From Paulinella micropora (taxonomy: Eukaryota; Cercozoa; Imbricatea; Euglyphida), in the NCBI GenBank assembly GCA_009731375.1, contig BJOX01000086.1:658209-698670 (forward strand): a stretch of 40,462 bases of DNA, read 5' to 3'. This document shows positions 10,909 through 18,946 of the stretch, piece by piece (position 1 is the stretch's first letter; every line of letters begins with the position of its first letter). The notes under the pieces were generated by a model, which was not told the origin of the DNA, ran no database searches, and saw only the letters and a list, made by a program, of their open reading frames with translations. Made by a program: the position numbers and the translations under genes.

Positions 10909-12107
10909 TTGGAGTCGCTAATAAAAACACAGTTTACGGGGTAGGAAATTTTCCTCGTTCCTCGGAAATTTTTGGGTCTTCTATGACTTGAGAAAATCGG
11001 CACAGATTCGAAGTTGCGACATGGTTTCTTGGTATGGAACTTGATGGTTGTTGATGGTTCAAGTTTTGGTTGTTTATGGATGGATCTATGCATGGGGCAT
11101 GCATTTCTTGGATTGTCTTTGGGTTCTGGTGTGGTTTTTCGGGGGAACAAGGGTTGCTATGTTTGACTCATATACATCACATGGCGGGAAGTCGTTTTTC
11201 ACATGGAACAAGGGTTGCTATGTTTGACTCATATACATCACATGGCGGGAAGTCGTTTTTCACATGAGAACTCGGAATTTATGTTGGAATATGGTTGCAT
11301 CTATATGCATATATGTTGGGAGATTACGTTCGATGGATCTAGTGTGTGTTTTCGAGCTTGTTGAGCAATGAGCAGGGGTTGCTGTGCTCAGAAGTCACAA
11401 GGAATACAACACACGGGACACGTCACTCATAAATGGAATGGAAATCTTTATGCAAACGTTGGTTCTATGTTTACTGTGGATGATGAAGGCAGGATAACAT
11501 GTTTTCTCACAATGAGTGCTGGAATAGAGGCACAGGAATGGTATGGAAGGTGGGTGGTTCTCACGGATGTCAGAGGAGGATGGTAGGTCGGAGGGACCAG
11601 GACATGGGAAACATACCACAAGGGGGAATACAGCACGGATTCGAAGGCTTGGAGGGACGAACAATGATATGGCATGGTGTATGGAGGGGTTTATCTAGAA
11701 GGATTCAAAACGGGGAAGACGGTCGGAGGGAGGCAGTCAGACGACGTGGTGGATGGCTGACATGGGAGGATTTATGCTCATTGTCAGATGGAATTGAAGG
11801 ATGGGAAGTGGCGGAAACCACAAAGGGAACATAGGGGAAACAAATGGTGGAGTTGGTTTGGAAAGAAACGCAAGGGGCTTGACAAAACAAGACAAAAACA
11901 AGGAAGACATCATGGCACAGAATTCCAAGTGGAAAACCACGCCTTTTGCGGGTGGCATCCTTCAGGGACAGTGGAGACGAAAAAGGGGAGCCTTTTCAAG
12001 GGGTTTTAGGGCTTTTTGCAGAAGATGGAATACTGCCCATATCGGCCATAATATATTATCAGTACCCTTCAAGTCCTTATTTTCCTTTTTCGCACTGAGC
12101 GCGTAGG
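10909..12107 (+). other. Leader of the Gypsy-like element, candidate primer site
   Basis: Just inside the LTR is TTGGAGTCGCTAATAA. It carries the TGG expected where a tRNA 3' CCA end pairs, but it does not match the common initiator-Met primer site, so the tRNA is unknown. The rest is non-coding leader with only short open frames and one 60-bp tandem duplication. Confidence 0.45.
11146..11265 (+). repeat. 60-bp tandem duplication in the leader
   Basis: Two adjacent copies (11146-11205 and 11206-11265) of a unit starting AACAAGGGTTGCTATGTTTG and ending TTTTTCACATG look identical. The identity suggests a recent slippage or unequal exchange event, or an assembly artefact. Confidence 0.93.
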
Positions 12108-12276
12108 GTGGGGAAGCTCAGAGGGAACGAGGCATGTGGAAATGAGGAAGGGAAAGGGATAGGCTATACAGGATATCATATCTACGTTAGGTCACCATGG
12201 AGAAAAAGGAGACAGGCAAAGAGGAAAAGGCTGCGGACAAGGGGGGGAAGGGGCAGACAGACCCTTGGAGTAAGGC

Positions 12277-12705
12277 GTGGGAGGAGGAGAACGAGGAAGG
12301 GGAAAAGGGATGTGGGAAAAGGGGGAAATAAGAATAGGGAAGGATATCTATAAGCATGTGGCTGAGGCCACACGGGAGTATAGGATGTTGCGAGAGGAGA
12401 TGCGGAAGTGGATAGACCAAGGGGAAATATGTCGACAGGAGGCGGAGAGGACAAGTCGGTTGATGGGGCAGGCAGACGTCACGAGGAAGGCGTTAGAGGA
12501 TGTGGCTAGGGTGAGACGAGCACGTTATGAGTGGAACCAAGAGAGGAGGATGGTTCGGGGGCAATATAAGGAGGCCAGGGCAGCCTGGGAGAAAGACAAA
12601 GCACAATTTATGGAGGCAAGGGCAACATGGGAGAAAGAGAAACGGGAAATTTTAAAAGGAAAGTGGAATGGACAAGGAGGAGGAGCAACCTTCAAAGAAG
12701 GCTAA
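12277..12705 (+). CDS. Coiled-coil protein segment 1, pre-gag block
   Basis: A 142-codon frame. From about residue 22 it is a highly charged helix-forming sequence with regular Leu/Ala/Trp spacing, including two related repeats KEARAAWEKDKAQFM and MEARATWEKEKREIL near residues 97-125. No known domain was recognised. It overlaps the next frame by 38 nt in another phase. The whole block 12.1-14.7 kb is strikingly purine-rich on this strand, which favours Lys, Glu, Arg and Gly codons. It may be a structural N-terminal extension of Gag, or a separate accessory protein. Confidence 0.5.
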   Translation: MGGGERGRGKGMWEKGEIRIGKDIYKHVAEATREYRMLREEMRKWIDQGEICRQEAERTSRLMGQADVTRKALEDVARVRRARYEWNQERRMVRGQYKEARAAWEKDKAQFMEARATWEKEKREILKGKWNGQGGGATFKEG

Positions 12706-13195
12706 AGGAGGAATGAGTGACATGAGGAGATATGCTACATACTTATCTACGTTAGGGGGCAAGTCCGAAAAGGAAATATCTGACGAGGAGAAGGAGGACA
12801 GCGGAGAAACGAGTGAGGAGACGGAGGAACAGAAGGATTGTGGGTATGGAAAGACGCTGGCATCTTGGGCTAGTAGGCACGAAAGACATTACTTTCTGAT
12901 GCAGAAGTGGGTTCGCATGGGAGATCCTTACTTTACGGAATCGGACCTCCAAAAGGCAGAAAAGGAGTATGTGGGAGCAATGGTGGCTTGGGAGGATTTC
13001 CAAAGAAAGGAGGAATGGAGGAAAATGGAAAGGGAAGACAGGAAAGAGGAGAGGAGACGGAAAAAAAGGAGAGTGGGGGACCAACAACAAGCACAAGACA
13101 CAACACTTGTCACTTCTACGTTGGGACACACGTCAGAGGATGGGCAAACTAAGGTTGGAGCTGACGGAGGGGGACCAGCAGTGGGGACGGATTAG
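12668..13195 (+). CDS. Coiled-coil protein segment 2, pre-gag block
   Basis: A 175-codon frame: a short basic start, an acidic linker (SDEEKEDSGETSEETEE near residues 38-54), then a helical region with Trp and aromatic residues (ASRHERHYFLMQKWVRMGD, WEDFQRKEEWRKME) and a Lys/Arg cluster (RRRKKRR near residue 130) that could bind nucleic acid or act as a nuclear signal. Phase changes to the next segment near 13.1 kb. Function unknown. Confidence 0.45.
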   Translation: MDKEEEQPSKKAKGGMSDMRRYATYLSTLGGKSEKEISDEEKEDSGETSEETEEQKDCGYGKTLASWASRHERHYFLMQKWVRMGDPYFTESDLQKAEKEYVGAMVAWEDFQRKEEWRKMEREDRKEERRRKKRRVGDQQQAQDTTLVTSTLGHTSEDGQTKVGADGGGPAVGTD

Positions 13196-13808
13196 GGGGA
13201 TGGAATATAAGGTGGATGAGGAGGCACGGCAGTTCATAGAGGAGATGGGTGAAGATTGGAGTGAACGGGTGGAGGTAATTTTGCACACGGAACGGATAAC
13301 GGGGGATAAAAGGTGGATGGCAATCAGGAAACTATGGGAGTTAAGATGGCGGTGGTTTAGAGAGCGAGAGGGTTTACGGAAACAATTCGCCAAGTCGGAG
13401 GAGGCGAGGGACAAATATGTTTTTCTGGCCTTGTTGACGAAGGCGGGGGAGAAATGGGTAGCGGAGAGGGTACATACGGCTTGGGCTTGCGCCACGGGGA
13501 AGGCGGCACATGCTAAGAAATGGTTGCAGACTCTCCAAGGACGAGGAGAGGACAGTTGGACACTGTTCGTCGAACCATTGCGAATGCGAGGAATAATCGA
13601 GAGGTGGAGAATCATGCACCGGGCAACGATTGGGACAGTGAAGAGACACAGGAGTGGCTTAAACAGTTGCGGGTGGACAGAGGAAAGTGGACACAAAAGG
13701 ACAAGAAAGAGAGGGCAGCAGGGAGGACGGACTTTGAGCTGGGAAGAGAGGCAACAAGTCACACTCAAATGGATGAGATGGCAGTGGATGAGGAGGTGGA
13801 AAGGGTGA
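12969..13808 (+). CDS. Coiled-coil protein segment 3, carries module A copy 1
   Basis: The frame is open for 279 codons, but only about 13100-13560 has the composition of its neighbours. That part has YKVDEEARQFIEEMGEDW, then WELRWRWFREREGLRKQF and module A (KSEEARDKY...AHAKKW). Module A recurs 698 bp downstream in the next frame (KESEEARGQY...AWEAKW). No known fold was recognised; a helical bundle is likely. The 5' third of this open frame is probably out-of-phase shadow of segment 2. Confidence 0.45.
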   Translation: MWEQWWLGRISKERRNGGKWKGKTGKRRGDGKKGEWGTNNKHKTQHLSLLRWDTRQRMGKLRLELTEGDQQWGRIRGMEYKVDEEARQFIEEMGEDWSERVEVILHTERITGDKRWMAIRKLWELRWRWFREREGLRKQFAKSEEARDKYVFLALLTKAGEKWVAERVHTAWACATGKAAHAKKWLQTLQGRGEDSWTLFVEPLRMRGIIERWRIMHRATIGTVKRHRSGLNSCGWTEESGHKRTRKRGQQGGRTLSWEERQQVTLKWMRWQWMRRWKG

Positions 13809-14400
13809 CACAGGAATTGAAGATGGCGAGGGAGGTGAGGAGGAAGGTGGAAGATGAGGAGATAGAGGGAGAGTTGGTGGTGGAACAAGAGATAAGAAAG
13901 GACTCAGATCATGACTCGGGGAGTCAAGTTATAGCACTGGCCCAGGCATGGGAACAGGGACAGGAACGGGCACAACGTCATAAGGAGGTGGTGGAGGAGG
14001 CAAGATGGGAAATTATAAGGAAGAGATGGGAGAAGAGAACGAGTACGATGCCGGTCGAGATGAGGGAGCCTTGTTGGAAACATTTCAAGGAATCAGAGGA
14101 GGCGCGGGGACAGTATGCACGAATTCAAGAGGTGGAAAGGAGGCTGGGAGACATGATACAAGACGTTATTTTGTCGGTGGAAACTGCGCTTACGGGCACA
14201 GTGGCAGAGGCTAAGGCTTGGGAGGCCAAATGGCATGACGAACATCCTGCACAATGGAAACAGTTTGTAATCGGTTGAGGATGAGATGGACTAAGGAACA
14301 GACGCAGGGGAGTGTAGAGGACAATGAGTGGCAGTCGGAGGAGACGAAGAAATGGATGATGGCCTTGGGGGCAAAAATGGAGATAAGACACATACAGGAG
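13390..14400 (+). repeat. Tandem duplication with 698-bp offset in the coiled-coil block
   Basis: Anchor 1: TCGGAGGAGGCGAGGGACAA at 13395 and its relative at 14093. Anchor 2: the TGG of WDSEETQEW at 13631 and of WQSEETKKW at 14329. Both give the same offset, 698 bp. The copies are clearly diverged at the DNA level, so the duplication is old. Exact limits were not determined. Confidence 0.8.
13520..14278 (+). CDS. Coiled-coil segment 4, module B copy 1 and module A copy 2
   Basis: A 252-codon frame starting within segment 3 (phase -1). It holds module B copy 1 (NDWDSEETQEWLKQL), an acidic helical stretch, and module A copy 2 (KESEEARGQYARI). The two module pairs (A and B) are each separated by exactly 698 bp from their second copies, showing an internal duplication. 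Product unrecognised. Confidence 0.5.
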   Translation: MVADSPRTRRGQLDTVRRTIANARNNREVENHAPGNDWDSEETQEWLKQLRVDRGKWTQKDKKERAAGRTDFELGREATSHTQMDEMAVDEEVERVTQELKMAREVRRKVEDEEIEGELVVEQEIRKDSDHDSGSQVIALAQAWEQGQERAQRHKEVVEEARWEIIRKRWEKRTSTMPVEMREPCWKHFKESEEARGQYARIQEVERRLGDMIQDVILSVETALTGTVAEAKAWEAKWHDEHPAQWKQFVIG

Positions 14401-14586
14401 TTGGCAATGAAGTGGGAGAAGGAAGCGAAGGAGGATATGGAGGAAGAGACAACGGATGAAGAAGAGGAGGAGAGGTCTAACCGCGAAGGAAATAGGGGGT
14501 CTTGGGACCAACGGGAGACAGCGGAGGAGATGATGGAATGGATGGAAGAGTTAGATAGGGACGTGCTGGAACAATTCAGCATGTAA
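14254..14586 (+). CDS. Coiled-coil segment 5, module B copy 2
   Basis: A 110-codon frame overlapping segment 4 by 25 nt in phase -1. It holds NEWQSEETKKWMMAL, the second copy of module B, then a Glu-rich tail ending LDRDVLEQFSM before TAA. The end of this frame closes the coiled-coil block; about 150 nt later the gag frame begins. Function unknown. Confidence 0.5.
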   Translation: METVCNRLRMRWTKEQTQGSVEDNEWQSEETKKWMMALGAKMEIRHIQELAMKWEKEAKEDMEEETTDEEEEERSNREGNRGSWDQRETAEEMMEWMEELDRDVLEQFSM

Positions 14587-14743
14587 CAAACGGGAGGGGA
14601 AACGAAAACAAATCAGTGAGGAAAAGAGGACGGATACATAGGAAAGAGATAGAGAGGACTCGGAAGGCTAGAGGCGGGCAATGCCTGGATACCGAAAGGG
14701 ATGTGGACAGGATAATGGGGATCATATTTGAAGAGGGACATGT

Positions 14744-15241
14744 GTGTATGGGTTTGGGTTCTATTATTATCAATTTCTTCCTTCTACGTTAGTGGCGACG
14801 AATGGCAGACGAGGCGCAAGGCGGGGTACTGCCACCGGTACTACCGATCAGGCTTACGCCACGCAAGAAAGCGGGACCCTCGCCTATGCGAGTGGACGAG
14901 GGGAGGAAAAGGCGGGGGCGGCGCCGGCGGCTCCTTTGACGTATGCGCGGAATCCTCCGATTATGTCCGACCATTTCCTCCAGATGTTGCAGGCGAGCCC
15001 GACGGCTATCGAGATTTACTCACAGCTGAGTAGGAACTCGCTCAAAATTTGGACGGACGGACCTGATGAAGGGGGAATTAAGGACGACATCGACGCGTGG
15101 AACGAATGGAAGCTACCAGCAGGCAAGCCACATTGGGGGCCAGGGATCAAGACGGGAGTGTTGGCCAAAATGGCGGAGGCTTTGGCGGTGGCGGTGGGAC
15201 ATCACAGGGATCAGATCTCGTCGAAGGCGTTGACGGCTTAG
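14744..15241 (+). CDS. Gag N-terminal segment, Gypsy-like element
   Basis: A 165-codon frame: Gly/Ala/Arg-rich start, then an alpha-helical part from about residue 70 (SDHFLQMLQASPTAIEIYS, DDIDAWNEWKLPAG, TGVLAKMAEALAVAVG). It is followed by gag-like helices in two other phases (15235-15440 and 15398-15793), which suggests that it is the start of a capsid precursor. No zinc knuckle in this part. The true start is uncertain; the ATG at 14744 lies after a stop-rich stretch. Confidence 0.5.
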   Translation: MYGFGFYYYQFLPSTLVATNGRRGARRGTATGTTDQAYATQESGTLAYASGRGEEKAGAAPAAPLTYARNPPIMSDHFLQMLQASPTAIEIYSQLSRNSLKIWTDGPDEGGIKDDIDAWNEWKLPAGKPHWGPGIKTGVLAKMAEALAVAVGHHRDQISSKALTA

Positions 15242-15793
15242 TACGGCCTATAATGGACGACGGGGAAATCATAACCGAAGCAAAAGTGACGGAACTGGTG
15301 GCAGCTATTGACCGGCTGATAATGGCAATCCGACAGCAGGACAGCAAAGTCACTGCGGCATACCACGATTGGAACAAGCGCATGATGCTCAATTCGGTTG
15401 ATGACTTGGCGTCGTGGATGGGAGAAAAGGGAAAAGATAGTAAAAGAGTTGAAGGCAAATACAGAGCTGGCCAAGCGGGGGTACGACCAAATCGATCAAA
15501 GCCAAGGGGACGACAGGCGATATATGAACATGATGCGGCAATTTGCGGTACAGTTCAAGAAACAGCTGCGCGGGGCGCAGAGTGGCAACGATCTGGAATC
15601 AATTTGCTTCGTCTTGGCGGACGTCTTGGGAATTGCTGGGGCAAATCAGGGGTTGTCGAACCAGCAGACGTGGGAGGACATCTTCGACAAGGAAGTCAAG
15701 GGCAATGCGGTGAGAACGCACTGGCAGTTGGTGGATGTGATCCATTATGTCTTCGGCACGGTTTTTGGGTTCGTGGCACACCGATGCGGATGA
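15235..15793 (+). pseudogene. Gag middle segment, split over two frames
   Basis: Phase 1 reads VDGLVRPIMDDGEIIT, TELVAAIDRLIMAIRQQD and YHDWNKRMMLNSVDDL up to about 15440. Reading then shifts to the frame 15398-15793 with KELKANTELAKRGYD, MMRQFAVQFKKQLRG, WEDIFDKEVKG and HWQLVDVIHYVFGTVFGF. The helical, aromatic content is that of a retrotransposon capsid. At least one indel interrupts it and a further one joins it to the next frame near 15780. Confidence 0.55.
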
Positions 15794-16505
15794 GGAATTG
15801 GAAACGGTTCGGGGGGTGATCCAGGATAAGATCAGGGCCCGCGTGACCCTACCTGCCTTATTCCAAGCAGTCATGGACACGTGCCTGATCAACGACGAGC
15901 GGAAGGTATACCCGCTAATCTTGGGGCATGGCCTATGGAGGGAACAGGCGACCAAGAACGTGGTGACGGAGATGCTGAACGCGGGCTTGAGACTACCAAC
16001 GCTACCTAATGAGAACAAGGACAAATGGCAGAAATGGCAAGGCAAAACCAACCCGGTGGCTTGGGCGATGGATCACGAAGACGTCAAGGCAATAAAGATG
16101 CTGTTGATGGATCCAGCGATTCTGGCGAAGATGCCAAAGGCACCAATTCGGCAGCAACAAGGAGGACGGCAGACCGGTGGAGGTGGCGGCAGTACAAGGG
16201 GCCAACAGGGCGGTGGCAGACAACAACGTGGCACAAGGGATTTCGGCGGAGGGAGAACGAGGCCGGGGTCTCACAGGGGGGATCGTCGCCCGCATCCATA
16301 TACTCGGCCGGCGGAGGTAAACGCGGAACATGGAGCGGGAGGGTTTAGGCAGAAAGGATCCGGACCAAATGTGATGGATCCGTCTTTTTACATGAACGCG
16401 GCAAGGAATCGGGAGTTGAAACCGGGCGAGGCAAGATATATTATCCCTCGGACGATCGACTCAGCAATGCACCGGGAGTCCCGAAATATGAGCGAAGGGC
16501 GCTGA
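15747..16505 (+). CDS. Gag C-terminal segment with RGG-rich nucleocapsid-like tail
   Basis: A 252-codon frame. Residues 10-115 are helical and capsid-like (SWHTDADEELETVRGVI, LFQAVMDTCLINDERK, WREQATKNVVTEMLNAG). Residues 135-185 form a Gly/Arg/Gln-rich region with GGG, RGG and RG motifs (TGGGGGSTRGQQGGGRQQRG), a typical RNA-binding tail; no CCHC knuckle is seen. A conserved-looking end follows (PSFYMNAARNRELKPGEARY). It probably packages element RNA. Confidence 0.6.
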   Translation: MSSARFLGSWHTDADEELETVRGVIQDKIRARVTLPALFQAVMDTCLINDERKVYPLILGHGLWREQATKNVVTEMLNAGLRLPTLPNENKDKWQKWQGKTNPVAWAMDHEDVKAIKMLLMDPAILAKMPKAPIRQQQGGRQTGGGGGSTRGQQGGGRQQRGTRDFGGGRTRPGSHRGDRRPHPYTRPAEVNAEHGAGGFRQKGSGPNVMDPSFYMNAARNRELKPGEARYIIPRTIDSAMHRESRNMSEGR

Positions 16506-16600
16506 AGGAGAACAGCCACTGGCATAAATCGTGCTACTGGCAGATCGGGATATGGTTCTTACGCCTCAGGGGCGTATGTTGCATACACGATGACGATACA

Positions 16601-17032
16601 TTGTATCACGACAAAATGGATAAAGTCTCGCGGGAGGAGCAGAACGCGGCTATACGGGAACTGAAGGAGGCGATTCGACACGGTATATGGCAGCTGGGAG
16701 GATTAGAGGACCTGTTTCACCCGCACGAACTAGAGGAGTTGGAACGGTTCAAAACCGAGAACATCAAGAAATACGGATGGAAACGTAAGGATCGAGGATC
16801 GTACTTGTCCGCGGCGGGGTTACGGCAACGAGGCGGAGGTGGCGGAGGACGTGGCGGTGGTCGAGAGAGAGGTCGAGGGGGCGCACAACGATCGGCGGCA
16901 ACAGGGCCGGGGGTGGCCTCAGAGGTACAGGATAAGGGAGAGAAGGTGGAAGGGAAGGAAAGGAAGGGGGTGAAGGGAGCAAAGGAACAGGCAACAGTTT
17001 CCCGTATGTGCACCCGGATCGACAGGCATTGA
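16601..17032 (+). CDS. Helical and RGG-rich ORF after gag
   Basis: The ATG-initiated frame is 143 codons, but the same phase is open upstream from about 16486 and carries a His/Cys cluster (HWHKSCYWQ, then GVCCIHDDD), a possible zinc-binding site. After it come helices (EEQNAAIRELKEAIRHG, HPHELEELERFK), then a GGRGGGRERGRGG tract (about residues 78-93) and a Lys/Glu-rich end. It could be a second nucleocapsid-like domain fused to Gag by frameshift, or a separate protein. Not matched to a known family. Confidence 0.45.
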   Translation: MYHDKMDKVSREEQNAAIRELKEAIRHGIWQLGGLEDLFHPHELEELERFKTENIKKYGWKRKDRGSYLSAAGLRQRGGGGGGRGGGRERGRGGAQRSAATGPGVASEVQDKGEKVEGKERKGVKGAKEQATVSRMCTRIDRH

Positions 17033-17114
17033 TTTCAGGGCGACGGCGGGTTTACCGGAGCGACAGGCAGCGGCGGGAGGGGGCACACCCACGCCATCGG
17101 GTAGGATAATATCC

Positions 17115-17799
17115 GTGGAGGAAATGGAACAAAAACATGAACGGAAACACTGCATATTTGAACAGGAACGGACGCCGAGGGAGGAAGAGGCGCGACCGCG
17201 ACGGCGTGAGGATAAAGATGACGTCGTGATCACGGGGGAAGGCAAAACAGGTGGAAAACATATCAATACGGAATATAAGGGTATGCGGCGGGAATTGATG
17301 GCTGATAGGGGAACGAAGACGGCAGTCAGGAACGCATTCATTGCTGCTCCGGCGGGTAGATGGAGCGGGATACGGCAGCCCATCCAGGGGGGATGGCAAA
17401 GGAGAACGACAGTCTATAGATCTGACTGGGGAATGACCAGAAAACGGATAAGAGCAACAGAGGGAGAGAGAGGGTAGGGCACACGACAAACGGCAGAAGG
17501 CAGAGGAGCGGACTCGTGGGGATGGAATGGGAGAAAAACGGGGAAGAACAGAGGATAAGGATAACGGAACTATAGACGATAAGGGCGATAAGGGAGCTCA
17601 GGGGGGAATAGGGAATAAGGAAGATAAGGGAGAGAAGCGGGAAATAGGGGATCAGAGGAGAGAGAACATAAATAAGGATATCGACCAGGGGTTGGAAAGG
17701 AAAAGGGGACTCGATGGAGGGGAAGGAACGGGAGCGGAACCGACATATCCTCCAGACATACCAAAAGATCGCGGAACGCGCGGATTCTATGAGTCCTAG
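17115..17799 (+). pseudogene. Charged linker region before protease
   Basis: Two short frames (17115-17477 and 17527-17799) in different phases, both rich in Arg, Lys, Glu and Gly, without recognisable motifs. They lie where a Gag-to-protease linker is expected. They may be coding remnants or open by composition only, because this strand is purine-rich and TAA/TAG are the only likely stops. Confidence 0.3.
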
Positions 17800-18619
17800 G
17801 AGAATGCTTAATTCAATTAAAAGAGCTGATTTCCCTTTAGCCTACACGAAGGTGGAAATTGATGAGTTGGGCGGGGACGAGGTCATTGGCAATGACACGA
17901 TGGCGGCGATCAGTGTCATGGTGAAGCACTTTCAGGACAAATATGGGGGACAGCGGTGGTATCAGCAGGCACTGCGACGTACGCAGGGATGGGTGAGTGG
18001 AGTGTCGGGATCGACACCGGTCACGGGTACGATGTTGCTGACGTTTCGGCTCTCCGAGGGCTTGGTCTACATCCACAAATTTAGGGTCGTACCAGCATAT
18101 ACGGGGGGCTTGTTGTGGAGCTTGGACGCGCTCAGACGAATGCGCACGTACATTGACTGTGCGGGGTATACGGTGCGATATGGGGCGGATGAAAACGCAC
18201 CGGTACACAAGATGGTGCAATTGTCGACAGATGACCACTCTCAAGGCAATGAGGGGGAATGGACGGCTGGTAGTTTTGCGGCAGTGAAAGTCGTAATGTC
18301 GGAAGAGGCAGCGGCCGACGAGGCAGCATGCGAGGTTTTTGCGGTGGGGGATCCTAAGACAACGGATGAGGAGAGCGAATCGGAGGACGAATGGACGCCA
18401 AATCAGATAGTGGCATTGTGCGACATGCGGCTGGAACACTTGAGAGAACAACGGAGATTGGCCACGGACGGTTTCCCGATACACTGTCGTAATTTAGGAG
18501 ACCAACACAAAGAAATGGATGGCAGGACGTTGCCGATGGCACAGTACGTGGTATGTAACGTGGCAAAGCCGAGTCAGGCAAAGACGGGAATTATCGAGTT
18601 CCTCAAGGATATTAAGTGA
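17714..18619 (+). CDS. Retropepsin-like protease with DTM active site
   Basis: A 301-codon frame. Residues 60-75 read NDTMAAISVMVKHF, which aligns with the retropepsin active site D-T-G-A-x-x-S, with Met for Gly. Residues 100-155 show the rest of the fold: TPVTGTMLLTFRL, HKFRVVPAYTGG, then LLWSLDALRRM and YIDCAGYTVRYG, where retropepsins have the 'LG-D-L' and second beta-strand motif. It would cut the polyprotein. The frame stays open in the same phase beyond the stop at 18617-18619 into the RT segment, so the break is a single nonsense codon. Loss of the Gly may reflect decay. Confidence 0.65.
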   Translation: MEGKERERNRHILQTYQKIAERADSMSPRRMLNSIKRADFPLAYTKVEIDELGGDEVIGNDTMAAISVMVKHFQDKYGGQRWYQQALRRTQGWVSGVSGSTPVTGTMLLTFRLSEGLVYIHKFRVVPAYTGGLLWSLDALRRMRTYIDCAGYTVRYGADENAPVHKMVQLSTDDHSQGNEGEWTAGSFAAVKVVMSEEAAADEAACEVFAVGDPKTTDEESESEDEWTPNQIVALCDMRLEHLREQRRLATDGFPIHCRNLGDQHKEMDGRTLPMAQYVVCNVAKPSQAKTGIIEFLKDIK

Positions 18620-18634
18620 GGGGACGATCCCATT

Positions 18635-18886
18635 ATGGTTGATTCGGTGGCGGGAATAAAGAAAGCCTTGAAGAATCTGATTTCTCACGGGGATTTTACA
18701 ATAGTACTGCCGGTGGGCAGGCGGACGGAAATGTGGTGGTACGATATGGAGGATTTCCTGGTCCAGGATCCAATCCCTATACCGAGTCGGACACAAAAGC
18801 TCGTTATAGCGTGTCGATTGGGTTCGCGGAAGGCGGCAAGGAAGTATCGGGAGGAGCCTCTTGACCGGGATCTGGCGGCGATCTGA
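18635..18886 (+). pseudogene. Protease-RT connecting segment between two TGA codons
   Basis: Same phase as the protease before it and the RT after it. 83 codons with plausible protein composition (GIKKALKNLISHGDF, WWYDMEDFLVQDPIPIP). It is bounded by TGA at 18617-18619 and TGA at 18884-18886, and the phase remains open through DEAFTHISGVYH into the RT. It is best read as a piece of one Pro-Pol frame interrupted twice by nonsense changes. A recoded stop is possible but unsupported. Confidence 0.6.
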
Positions 18887-18946
18887 GACGAGGCATTTAC
18901 ACACATTTCGGGGGTATATCATCGGACGCATGCGATACAATATGCT

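Noticed and set aside
13133-13888. Minus-strand open frame of 251 codons
   Set aside because: It is the complement of the purine-rich coiled-coil block, Leu/Ser/Pro/His-rich, with no motif; open because the complement lacks stop codons.
17837-18484. Minus-strand open frame of 215 codons
   Set aside because: Antisense shadow of the retropepsin-like frame; no recognisable domain.
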